Assembly (NCBI GenBank): GCA_045616225.1
Contig: JAZLGI010000050.1
Location: forward strand, 1 to 19,586
Direction: 5' to 3'
DNA: 19,586 nucleotides
DNA from: JAZLGI01 sp045616225
Lineage (GTDB): Bacteria > Spirochaetota > Spirochaetia > Sphaerochaetales > Sphaerochaetaceae
Positions within the stretch are counted from its first letter, which is position 1. The number at the start of each line of letters is the position of its first letter. The notes below the pieces were generated by a model. The model saw nothing but the letters and a program-made list of their open reading frames with translations, was not told the origin of the DNA and searched no databases. The position numbers and the translations under genes were made by a program. Shown one piece after another: positions 7,642-15,335 of the stretch.

Positions 7642-9060
7642 ATGATAGATTTGAAGAAACTTATAGAACAAGGCGAATCTCAAACAATGGAGTTTAAAGT
7701 AGAACTTCCTGATAAAAGTGAGAAATATATCAAAACACTTGTTGCCTATGCAAATACATCCGGCGGAAAGCTCATAATTGGAGTTGAAGATAAAACTTAT
7801 AAAATTGTAGGCGTTAAAACATCTGATTTGCCAACAGTCATAGACAGCATAACAAATGCCATTTCTGATTGCATCAAACCACAGCTTATTCCAGATGTTT
7901 CCACAGCTGTAATAGACGGTAAAACTGTAATTATTGTTGAGGTTTTCCCAGGGACTGCAAGGCCATATTACATTGCATCTCAAGGAATTGAAACCGGAAC
8001 ATATATCCGTGTAAATGCAACAACAAGACTTGCAGATGAAGTTATGTTTAAAGAACTGCAGTTGCAGGGATGCGGCGAATCTTTTGATAAAACCATAATT
8101 CCCGGAAAAATAGTAACTGAAAAAGAAGCCAAAGATTTGTGCAGTACTATAAAAAACTACAGAAAAGCAGTTTTGGAAGAAAGAGATCAGACTTCAGATA
8201 ACAAGGACATTACACTTGCAAATCTTGAAAATTGGAATTTACTCAAACGGGAAAAGGAATACTATCTTCCAACCATTGCATACGATTTACTTACAAAGAA
8301 TACCAGACAGTTTGCCAAAATCCAATGTGGACTGTTTAAGGGAAATGACAGAGTTCTTTTTCTGGACAAGAAAGAATTTGACGGACCAATTTACAAACAG
8401 ATAGAAGAAGCACATGCCTTTGTGCTGAAGCATATTAATCTTGAAGCAAAAATTGAGGGACTGTACAGATATGAAAAATATGAGTTACCTCCTGATGCCA
8501 TAAGAGAAGCTATTGCAAATGCTGTAACGCATAGGAACTATATGGAGAACGCCTGTGTTCAGGTATGTGTTTATGACAACAGAGTTGAGATCACCTCTCC
8601 CGGAATGCTGTATGGCGGTCTCACATTGGATTTGATGAAATCCGGACATACACGTATTCGTAATGAAGTAATTGCAGAAGTATTCAGCAGAATGTATGTA
8701 ATTGAAGGATGGGGCACCGGAATAAACAGAATGATAACTGAATGTAGAAAGTATGACGTTCCGGAACCGGTTTTCTCAGAAATGGGAACGGATTTCAGAG
8801 TGGAGTTTTTCAGAAAATCACCATCTGATTCCCAGAAAACTACCCAGAAAACTACCCAGAAAACTACCCAGAAAACTACCCAGAAAATTCTTGATGAAAT
8901 ACAGAAAAATCCAAAGGTATCCAGAAAAGAATTGTCTGAAATCTGCGGACTGACAGAGGATGGCATAAAATACCAACTGACTCAGTTGAAGAAAAAGAAT
9001 GTCATACAGAGAGTCGGCTCTGATAAAGGCGGCTATTGGGAAATTCTGAAAGAGGAATAG
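7642..9060 (+). CDS. AlbA_2 (Schlafen-type) protein with GHKL-like ATP-binding region and winged helix (472 aa)
   Basis: Residues about 11-110 match the AlbA_2 domain (GESQTMEFKVELPDKSE, then YANTSGGKLIIGVED), related to the Schlafen core. A GHKL-like ATP-binding region follows: REAIANAVTHRNY near 288-300 is an N-box and EGWGTG at 355-360 a G-box. A linker of four QKTT repeats (398-413) leads to a C-terminal winged helix (KVSRKELSEICGLTEDGIK) ending in GGYWEIL. This architecture is widespread and usually annotated as putative transcriptional regulator or ATP-binding protein. Placed between Mod and Res, it may regulate the operon or act as a sensor or effector; Schlafen-type domains in eukaryotes can cleave tRNA, but I see nothing here that proves nuclease activity. 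Start: ATG with GGAG upstream. Confidence 0.88.
   Translation: MIDLKKLIEQGESQTMEFKVELPDKSEKYIKTLVAYANTSGGKLIIGVEDKTYKIVGVKTSDLPTVIDSITNAISDCIKPQLIPDVSTAVIDGKTVIIVEVFPGTARPYYIASQGIETGTYIRVNATTRLADEVMFKELQLQGCGESFDKTIIPGKIVTEKEAKDLCSTIKNYRKAVLEERDQTSDNKDITLANLENWNLLKREKEYYLPTIAYDLLTKNTRQFAKIQCGLFKGNDRVLFLDKKEFDGPIYKQIEEAHAFVLKHINLEAKIEGLYRYEKYELPPDAIREAIANAVTHRNYMENACVQVCVYDNRVEITSPGMLYGGLTLDLMKSGHTRIRNEVIAEVFSRMYVIEGWGTGINRMITECRKYDVPEPVFSEMGTDFRVEFFRKSPSDSQKTTQKTTQKTTQKTTQKILDEIQKNPKVSRKELSEICGLTEDGIKYQLTQLKKKNVIQRVGSDKGGYWEILKEE
8833..8880 (+). repeat. four 12-base tandem repeats coding for a QKTT linker
   Basis: CAGAAAACTACC is repeated four times without change, followed by a partial fifth copy (CAGAAAA). 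Since the unit is 12 bases, slippage would lengthen or shorten the linker between the ATP-binding region and the winged helix but never shift the frame. Confidence 0.9.
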
Positions 9061-9062
9061 AA

Positions 9063-12000
9063 ATGAAGTTTACATTTAAGATACAAAAATACCAAACAGA
9101 CGCCGTACAAGCCGTCTGTGATGTCTTTGAAGGGCAACCTTTTGTTGATGGTGTCAAATACATCAGAGATATTGGTAAATATGCTCAAAAACAGGCAGAA
9201 ACCCTTGGATTGGGTGATGATGAAGATGACAGCTATCTTTTTGATTCCGCTTCCTTTAAGAATAACTTCTTGGAAATATCAAAAGACAGAATTCTTGAAA
9301 ACATTCAGGAAGTTCAGAGCAAACAGAACATACCTGTAGATGAAGAGATTAAGGAACCTACAGGAATGGTTTCTCTTGATATTGATATGGAAACCGGAAC
9401 CGGTAAAACCTATGTCTATATCAACACAATGTTTGAACTGAATAAAAAATACGGTTGGAGTAAATTCATTGTAGTTGTTCCGTCAATTGCAATTCGTGAA
9501 GGCGTTAAGAAGAGCTTTGAAACCATGGAAGAACACTTCATGGAACGTTACGGCAAGAAAGCCAGATTCTTTGTTTATGACAGTGATAATCTTCAGAAAA
9601 TAGACTCATTCTCTTCTTCTGCCGGAATAAACGTGATGATAATCAATGCTCAGGCATTCAACACAATGAAAGAAGACGGCAAGTCAAATGCTGCAAGAAT
9701 CATTAATACAAAGAGAGATGAATTCGGTTCCAGACGTCCTATTGATGTCATTGCTGCCAATAATCCAATCATTATTTTGGATGAACCGCAGAAACTTGGT
9801 GGTAAAAGTACCATGAGTTCCCTTAAGCGTTTCAATCCTCTGTTTACACTGAATTATTCTGCAACTCATAAAGTCAGCCATAACATGGTTTATGTTCTTG
9901 ATGCTTTGGATGCATTTAATAAGAAGCTTGTTAAGGGTATTCAGGTCAAAGGCTTTGCATTACAGAACATCCAAGGGAACTCCGGTTTTATCTATTTTGA
10001 TTCCATTCAGGTATCAAAAAGCCTGCCGAGAGCCAGAATGACAATAGATGTGCTTCATAAAAGCGGAATAAAGCGTGAATCCAAGATATTGGGTAAAGGT
10101 GACAGCCTATATGCTGCATCCGGTAATCTTGCAGCTTATGAACGTTTTACTATCTCTGAGATAGACGCAAATGCAAATACTGTTACATTCTTAAATGGAG
10201 TAACCATTTCTGCAGGCTCTGTAATTGGAGACAATACAGAAGAATATCTCAGAAGAATTCAGATTCAGGCAACAATCAAATCCCATTTTGAAAAAGAAGA
10301 GTCCCTTTTTGCGAAGGGTATAAAAACACTGTCTTTGTTCTTCATAGATGAAGTATCAAAATACAGAAGATACAACGATGACGGAGAACCAGAACTTGGC
10401 GAGTACGGAAAGATATTTGAGGAAGAATATCAAGAAGCACTCAATGAAAAACTCTCAGAGTTAAGGCTTTCTAATCCGGAGTACTATGAATATCTGGAAA
10501 CAATTGGAAGTGATCCTGCTAAGGTTCATAACGGATATTTCAGTATTGATAAGAACAAGCACTTTGTAGACAGTAAAGATAACAGTGAAACAGGCTCTGA
10601 TGATATTTCTGCCTATGACCTTATCCTCAAAAACAAAGAACGTCTGCTGAGCTTTGATGAACCTACAAGATTCATCTTCTCGCATTCTGCCTTAAGAGAA
10701 GGCTGGGATAACCCGAACATCTTCCAGATTTGCACTTTAAAGAATTCAAACAGCACAACCACAAAGCGTCAGGAAGTCGGAAGAGGTATGAGGCTTTGTG
10801 TAAACCAGAATGGAAATAGAATGGATTTTTCTACTCTTGGAACAGCTTTTGCAAAAACAAATCTTTTGACTGTTGTTGCAAGTGAGTCTTACGCTGAATT
10901 TGCAGGAGCCTTACAGAAAGACATCAAGGCGGATGTTTATGAAAGAGTATCAAAGGCAGATGCAGACTTCTTCAAGGGTAAAACTGTAATCGCTGAGGGT
11001 AAAAAACAGAAGATTTCAGTAGAACAGGCAAATGCTATATACAAGTATCTTACAAAGAATGATTACATTGATGATAATGACAATCTTACCGATTCTTACA
11101 GAAATGCTGTATCTTCTGGAACACTTGCTCCAATAACAAATGAAAAGCTTACAGGTCTTGAAAACCAAGTTCAGACTCTCATTAAGAGCATTTATACAAA
11201 GACCGGTTCTGTTGAAGACATGATTGAAGACGGAAATGCTGCAGTTGTTATTGATAATGCACCAAATGCCAATTTTGAAAAAGAAGAGTTCCAACAGCTT
11301 TGGAAACGCATCAATCACAAGTATACATACGTTGTAGATTTTGACAGCGAAGAGCTTATCAGAAACTGTATTCAGGTTATGAATGATAAATTAAGTGTCA
11401 GAGAACTCAGATACTCTGTTGAATCCGGCCAACTTGCTGCTAACCTTTCTGTTGATATGCTTAACAGCGGGGATGCTTTTGAGAAACGTAAGAGTCATAC
11501 TGAATATCTCAACAATGTTAAAATTACAAGCAAACCTTATGATCTTGTTGGAAGAATTGCAAATGAAGCTGTAATTACAAGAAGAACAGCTGTAGCCATT
11601 CTGAAAGGCATTAATTCATCTATGTTTGATTTGTATAAAAAGAATCCAGAAGACTTTATCAGAAGTGCTGTACAGATTATTACCGAACAAAAAGCAACAA
11701 TGATTGTTGATCATATTACGTACAATATGACTGACGGTACTTATGACAACGATATCTTCACAGCAGAAAAAAACTCAGAAAGTTTTGCAAATGCTTTCAA
11801 GTCTGAAAAGAGCATACAAGACTACATTTTTACAGATGGTCTTGCAGTAAAGAGTACTGAAAGAAAGTTTGCTGAGGCTTTGGAAAGAGCTGAAGAAGTT
11901 GCAGTTTATGCCAAACTGCCTCGTGGTTTCCAGATTCCTACTCCTGTTGGAAATTATGCTCCTGACTGGGCAATAGCATTCAAGAAAGGTTATACAAAGC

Positions 12001-12170
12001 ACCTGTATTTCATTGCAGAAACAAAAGGTTCTTTGGATTCTATGAACCTCAGAGAAGTTGAAAAAGCAAAGATTAAGTGTGTTACAAAGCTGTTCAATGA
12101 CCTTTCTGACCTTGATGTTCAGTATCATCAGGTTACAACCTTTGAGGACTTGCTGGACAAAATAAGTTGA
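9063..12170 (+). CDS. res: type III-like restriction subunit Res: SF2 helicase with PD-(D/E)XK nuclease (1035 aa)
   Basis: The frame is open from a TTG at 9036, but the ATG at 9063 has GAGGA 6 bases upstream and starts 2 bases after the AlbA_2 stop. The helicase motifs are METGTGKT (109-116), DEPQ (240-243), SATH (266-269) and QEVGRGMRL (570-578). Near the C-terminus, Pro967-Asp968 and Glu986-x-Lys988 (NYAPDWAIAF, then FIAETKGS) form the PD-(D/E)XK centre seen in type III Res proteins. All key residues are present, so an active ATP-driven endonuclease is expected. Known Res subunits act only in complex with Mod, which is encoded two genes upstream. The length is at the upper end for the family. 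The gap to the KAP gene is 14 bases. Confidence 0.92.
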   Translation: MKFTFKIQKYQTDAVQAVCDVFEGQPFVDGVKYIRDIGKYAQKQAETLGLGDDEDDSYLFDSASFKNNFLEISKDRILENIQEVQSKQNIPVDEEIKEPTGMVSLDIDMETGTGKTYVYINTMFELNKKYGWSKFIVVVPSIAIREGVKKSFETMEEHFMERYGKKARFFVYDSDNLQKIDSFSSSAGINVMIINAQAFNTMKEDGKSNAARIINTKRDEFGSRRPIDVIAANNPIIILDEPQKLGGKSTMSSLKRFNPLFTLNYSATHKVSHNMVYVLDALDAFNKKLVKGIQVKGFALQNIQGNSGFIYFDSIQVSKSLPRARMTIDVLHKSGIKRESKILGKGDSLYAASGNLAAYERFTISEIDANANTVTFLNGVTISAGSVIGDNTEEYLRRIQIQATIKSHFEKEESLFAKGIKTLSLFFIDEVSKYRRYNDDGEPELGEYGKIFEEEYQEALNEKLSELRLSNPEYYEYLETIGSDPAKVHNGYFSIDKNKHFVDSKDNSETGSDDISAYDLILKNKERLLSFDEPTRFIFSHSALREGWDNPNIFQICTLKNSNSTTTKRQEVGRGMRLCVNQNGNRMDFSTLGTAFAKTNLLTVVASESYAEFAGALQKDIKADVYERVSKADADFFKGKTVIAEGKKQKISVEQANAIYKYLTKNDYIDDNDNLTDSYRNAVSSGTLAPITNEKLTGLENQVQTLIKSIYTKTGSVEDMIEDGNAAVVIDNAPNANFEKEEFQQLWKRINHKYTYVVDFDSEELIRNCIQVMNDKLSVRELRYSVESGQLAANLSVDMLNSGDAFEKRKSHTEYLNNVKITSKPYDLVGRIANEAVITRRTAVAILKGINSSMFDLYKKNPEDFIRSAVQIITEQKATMIVDHITYNMTDGTYDNDIFTAEKNSESFANAFKSEKSIQDYIFTDGLAVKSTERKFAEALERAEEVAVYAKLPRGFQIPTPVGNYAPDWAIAFKKGYTKHLYFIAETKGSLDSMNLREVEKAKIKCVTKLFNDLSDLDVQYHQVTTFEDLLDKIS

Positions 12171-12184
12171 TAATGAGGTTCTAA

Positions 12185-13381
12185 ATGGCAAATAGTTTTA
12201 TCGATGAGTATGGGATTAAACAGGAAGATATTTTTCAAGAGCAACAGTTAATCAGTCAATTTGATGCTCATATTATGAACACCAACTTTCATGTTTACGG
12301 GGTCGTTGCAGACTGGGGAACTGGAAAAACGAGTTTTATAAGGATGTGGAAACAGTTTGCAGAAGAAAAACATCATGAAGATAGTTCTTTTCTTTACATA
12401 GATGCTTTTTCAAAGGATTACGTGGAAGACCCTTTTGAAATGCTGCTTTCTGTATTTAAGCAGTACATGAAAAGTAATAATGTTCCAAAAGAGAAAGGCC
12501 AAAAGTTTATTCAATGTGCAAAGAAAATTTGTGTTTCTACGCTTAAAGCATCTGCAATTGCAGCTTCACAGTTAATACCAAATGAATTTTGGAAGAATCT
12601 TTCTGAGGCGTTTTTTAATGAGTTTTCCTATGATCCTGAGCAAGAGTCCGTAGATCCTTGTGAATCTCTAAAATCTTTACTAAAAGAGATAATAGAAGAG
12701 AACTCTTCAAAAAAACTGTATATTATTATTGATGAACTTGATAGATGTAGACCTGATTTTGCTCTTGAAACGCGTGAAAGAATTAAGCACTTGTTTTCTG
12801 TAGACGGAGTAAAATTTATTCTTGTTTATAACCCAAAACTGATAAGTAGCATAGTGAAACAAAAATATGGCTGTGGAGATTTTGAAGCTGGTAATTATAT
12901 AAGAAAATTTGTTGAGTCAGAGTATGAGTTTTCTATTAACACATATTTTCTTGAGAACTACATTCAAAGTGAAACAAATAAACTATATTCCCAGAATGCT
13001 ATTGGTGAACATGAATATCGTTTTATAACTCGAATTGCTGCAGATTCTATTGCAAACACACTTGTAAAGTTTAACCGATATGCCCTTCGTGATATAAAAC
13101 AATTTTTGCCAACAATACGAATTCATAGTTATGGTTTTTCAGATGGAAAAGATAGTGGTTTTTGGCTTGCAATTGCATTATTGAAGTATTTGGATAAAAA
13201 TGAGTACGACAATATCATAAGCTACCTTGCAAAGAATGAATGTAAAATGTCTCAAGCAGGAAGCCCCAAACGTTCAACTTATATATACTTGATGCATCTT
13301 TATTCCGCAGAAACAAAAACCGATGATGATTTACTTAAACTGTTTGAAAATAATTATAAAAATCTAAGAGAATATTTTTGA
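12185..13381 (+). CDS. KAP-family P-loop NTPase (398 aa)
   Basis: Walker A is VADWGTGKTS (Lys48 is the key lysine). Walker B is IIIDELDRCRPDF at about 180-192, with the DELDRC..D pattern typical of KAP NTPases, a branch of the STAND/AAA-like P-loop ATPases. Many KAP proteins carry membrane helices within the NTPase domain; none is evident here, so this one is probably soluble. A GAGG site precedes the ATG. It is the last gene of the operon, 14 bases after Res. KAP ATPases occur in several phage-defence loci. As a partner of a type III-like restriction system it is unusual, and I infer a sensing or switching role. No C-terminal effector domain is recognised. Confidence 0.85.
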   Translation: MANSFIDEYGIKQEDIFQEQQLISQFDAHIMNTNFHVYGVVADWGTGKTSFIRMWKQFAEEKHHEDSSFLYIDAFSKDYVEDPFEMLLSVFKQYMKSNNVPKEKGQKFIQCAKKICVSTLKASAIAASQLIPNEFWKNLSEAFFNEFSYDPEQESVDPCESLKSLLKEIIEENSSKKLYIIIDELDRCRPDFALETRERIKHLFSVDGVKFILVYNPKLISSIVKQKYGCGDFEAGNYIRKFVESEYEFSINTYFLENYIQSETNKLYSQNAIGEHEYRFITRIAADSIANTLVKFNRYALRDIKQFLPTIRIHSYGFSDGKDSGFWLAIALLKYLDKNEYDNIISYLAKNECKMSQAGSPKRSTYIYLMHLYSAETKTDDDLLKLFENNYKNLREYF

Positions 13382-13401
13382 TAGCTTATATAAGTGCAAT
13401 C

Positions 13402-13437
13402 CATTCTTTACACGATTACTCATTCTTAACACGATTA
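13402..13437 (+). repeat. two 17-base direct repeats (CATTCTTWACACGATTA)
   Basis: Copies at 13402-13418 and 13421-13437 differ at one base and are 19 bases apart. They start 21 bases after the KAP stop. The period and the vicinity of the tRNA scar would suit arm-type binding sites of an integrase or an operator; both are inferences. Confidence 0.6.
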
Positions 13438-13498
13438 AGACATTTCAGGACAACAGAAAAGCCTGTAGAAGTACCGGAATATAGGGTGTGATAAAAGC

Positions 13499-13539
13499 TT
13501 GTCAATGGTCAAGATGAACGGCAAAGCCGCCATTGACAA
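13499..13539. repeat. nested hairpin
   Basis: TTGTCAATGG (13499-13508) pairs with CCATTGACAA (13530-13539). Inside, CGGC (13519-13522) pairs with GCCG (13526-13529) around AAA and directly adjoins the outer arm. CCCTATTTT follows, so it may terminate the operon, but there is no real T-run. Confidence 0.5.
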
Positions 13540-13554
13540 CCCTATTTTACGTGT

Positions 13555-13570
13555 GTGTAACAAGTTACAC
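13555..13570. repeat. short inverted repeat GTGTAAC-AA-GTTACAC
   Basis: A 7-bp perfect inverted repeat with a 2-base centre, too tight for a stable hairpin and therefore more like a protein-binding dyad. Confidence 0.35.
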
Positions 13571-13653
13571 CCGTAATACCATTGAATTTGGACAAAATAA
13601 AAACCTATAGTTTTATTCCTTTACAGGTTAAAGACTTACAGGTTTCTGTTTGT

Positions 13654-13674
13654 GAATGATATTTGGTATCATTC
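13654..13674. repeat. hairpin GAATGATA / TATCATTC
   Basis: An 8-bp perfect stem with a 5-base loop. It lies 14 bases beyond the 3' end of the tRNA fragment on the minus strand, where a tRNA terminator would be expected, but no T-run follows. Confidence 0.4.
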
Positions 13675-13687
13675 GGTTTGTTAAACT

Positions 13688-13729
13688 TGAGCGGACAGGG
13701 GATCGAACCCTGGACCCACAGATTAAGAG
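13688..13729 (-). other. tRNA-Lys(CTT) 3' fragment, probable attachment-site scar
   Basis: Read on the minus strand: an anticodon loop CTCTTAA (anticodon CTT), the 3' strand of the anticodon stem TCTGT, a variable region, a perfect T-arm (CAGGG, loop TTCGATC, CCCTG) and the acceptor 3' strand TCCGCTC plus discriminator A, without CCA. The 5' half is missing: the bases before the loop (CGATT) do not pair with TCTGT, and no matching acceptor 5' strand or D-arm lies upstream. This is what remains when an element integrates into a tRNA gene and copies its 3' end, with crossover in the anticodon loop. The geometry puts the element on the right-hand side, that is at higher coordinates. Confidence 0.7.
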
Positions 13730-13920
13730 AATCGCAATTGCTTATCTCATAAAGACTTAATTGGTATCGGAATGCTCTCTATCTCTTTGTTATGATTGTA
13801 TCTGTTTGTTTTCTTTGTGTCAGCGTGTATTTTGACGTTTCAGCTTGAAAATGCAAAAATCCGATACAAACTGCAAGCTATTTTGCAAACTATGGCTGGC
13901 TCTTTTGCCGGCTTAGGTTT

Positions 13921-14811
13921 CTAAGAGAGTATTTCCAAATAACGATCCAGACGTTCACATACGTAGCTTGCAATAAGGTTCTCCATAGCTTTGAGGTTAT
14001 GTTTTGTATGATACTCATCAAATGCATTGTAGTAGGCAAGTCTGTCTGAATATTTAATATCAATCGGAGGATATCCTGCCTTCATTAATTCAAGATTGAT
14101 AAGCAGTCTCCCAGTTCTTCCATTGCCGTCTATGAACGGATGAATGCCTTCAAATTCAATGTGAAAACGTGCAAGCTTTGTAATAATGTTTTCTGTGCTC
14201 TGACTGTAGTCAATAAGCAGTTGCTCCATTTTGCTTTGAATAAGGTACGGTTCAGGCGGAATATGTTTTGCTCCGAGGATTCTGACGGGAATTCTCCTGT
14301 AAATACCTTTGTTGTCCTGATCAAAAGATAAAACCAGACTGTGGATCTGCTTAATGTTCCATTCAGAGAGTTCTGCTTTTTGAGAAACAAGTTTACAAAC
14401 AAAACTGAATGCTTCCTTATGACCAATTGCTTCCAAATGATCTTTAAGAGGCTTTTTATCTATTGTTATCCCTTGAAGAACCAAAGCAGTTTCCTGCAAG
14501 GTCAGGGTATTGCCTTCAATGGCGTTTGTGTTATAGGTATATTCAACTGAGAATTCTTCTTGTATTCTTTCCAACTCTCCTTTGGTGAGAGGTCTTTTTG
14601 TATTCAACAGGTTTTTCTTATTCTCAATCTGCTCCAGCAAGCTTATTGTTGTTTTATAACGACCATCCTGAGGTTTTATTGCATTAAAGGGTATTTTCCA
14701 TGTTTTACCCTCAAGAATAGCACCGTGAATTTTGCCTTCACTGCAAAGGATTCTTACACGACGGTCTGAAATGCCCCATTTTTCTGCAGCTTCTTTTACT
14801 GAAATATACAT
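13921..14811 (-). CDS. Fic-family protein with N-terminal helix-turn-helix (296 aa)
   Basis: Fic enzymes attach AMP or other phosphate groups to target proteins. The signature HPFIDGNGRTGR is complete at 224-235, with the catalytic His224. An inhibitory motif of the (S/T)xxxE(G/N) type is at 95-100 (TNAIEG), N-terminal to the Fic core: this makes it class II, self-inhibited through Glu99. Residues 1-45 (YISVKEAAEKWGISDRRVR, ending in GKTWKIP) form an excisionase/MerR-like helix-turn-helix. GAGGAG precedes the ATG. Three similar repeats lie just upstream, so it may regulate its own gene. It converges with the KAP operon. Its target is unknown; a stress, toxin or signalling role is typical of the family. 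Confidence 0.9.
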   Translation of the reverse strand: MYISVKEAAEKWGISDRRVRILCSEGKIHGAILEGKTWKIPFNAIKPQDGRYKTTISLLEQIENKKNLLNTKRPLTKGELERIQEEFSVEYTYNTNAIEGNTLTLQETALVLQGITIDKKPLKDHLEAIGHKEAFSFVCKLVSQKAELSEWNIKQIHSLVLSFDQDNKGIYRRIPVRILGAKHIPPEPYLIQSKMEQLLIDYSQSTENIITKLARFHIEFEGIHPFIDGNGRTGRLLINLELMKAGYPPIDIKYSDRLAYYNAFDEYHTKHNLKAMENLIASYVCERLDRYLEILS

Positions 14812-14829
14812 ATGGCTCCTCTGCTTGTT

Positions 14830-14882
14830 GCGGTATAATACCTATTTGCGGAATAATACTAATACAAATACCGGAATAATAC
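14830..14882. promoter_or_regulatory. three iteron-like repeats upstream of the Fic gene
   Basis: GCGGTATAATAC (14830-14841), GCGGAATAATAC (14848-14859) and CCGGAATAATAC (14871-14882) share CGGNATAATAC. Their spacing is 18 and 23 bases. They lie between 19 and 71 bases before the Fic start and overlap the place of its promoter (TATTAT on the minus strand). The DNA-binding domain of Fic itself is the nearest candidate to bind them. Confidence 0.55.
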
Positions 14883-14957
14883 AACTGCAAAACCAAGTTT
14901 CTTAATTGTGAGTTCAGGCATTCGCATATACTGCCAACACACCTCTTTGAGTTATAG

Positions 14958-14999
14958 AAATCTATATGTTATGACGTATACGTCGCTACTTCTAGATTT
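14958..14999. repeat. 42-bp concentric palindrome
   Basis: A perfect 12-bp palindrome GACGTATACGTC (14973-14984) has the same centre as an outer inverted pair AAATCTA (14958-14964) and TAGATTT (14993-14999), with scattered further matches between. Such layered symmetry is typical of sites for a dimeric or tetrameric regulator or recombinase. It lies between the divergent Fic and MazG-like genes. Confidence 0.5.
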
Positions 15000-15056
15000 T
15001 GCGATGTTTATGGCATTCCGGACCAATATGTGGTATCTTGTCCGTAAGGGAACAGC

Positions 15057-15335
15057 ATGAAAAAAGAAACAATTGAAAAAGTACTCAAGTTCAGGGATGA
15101 GAGAAACTGGAAACAGTTCCATAATCCCAAGGATCTTGCAATATCGCTTAATCTTGAAGCATCAGAGCTGCTGGAAGTATTCCAGTGGAGCGGAACGGAT
15201 TTGAGTTGTGAAAACAAAACAGACAAAATCAAAGAAGAACTTGCCGATGTTCTGAATTACTGCATATTGCTCGCTGATGCTTACAACCTTGATTTACAAA
15301 TATTGAGGATACTCCATCTGGCCCATACTTTTTAA
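15057..15335 (+). pseudogene. MazG-like nucleotide pyrophosphohydrolase, C-terminus lost
   Basis: The first 80 residues match the small MazG-like family: ERNWKQFHNPKDLAISL, the metal-binding EASELLEVFQW and the KEELADVLNYCILLADAYNLDL helix with its second acidic set. These enzymes hydrolyse NTPs to NMP and pyrophosphate. After Asn-Leu-Asp-Leu (about base 15297) the frame runs into unrelated DNA and stops 12 codons later. The last helix of the normal protein, some 25-30 residues, is absent. The metal-binding residues survive, so residual activity cannot be excluded. AAGGGA lies upstream of the ATG. Confidence 0.75.

Larger units (their letters stand above)
13382..13920. other. gene-free region of repeats, hairpins and a tRNA fragment
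   Basis: No convincing coding frame on either strand. The stretch separates the plus-strand operon from the convergent Fic gene. It holds two 17-base direct repeats, three inverted repeats and a tRNA 3' fragment, all listed separately. The density of structure fits the end of an integrated element. Only weak hairpins are candidates for terminators of the two convergent transcripts. Confidence 0.6.

Noticed and set aside
13861..13915. GC-rich hairpin (GCTGGC / GCCGGC) after the Fic gene as its terminator
   Set aside because: The stem has a mismatch and no T-run follows on the minus strand.
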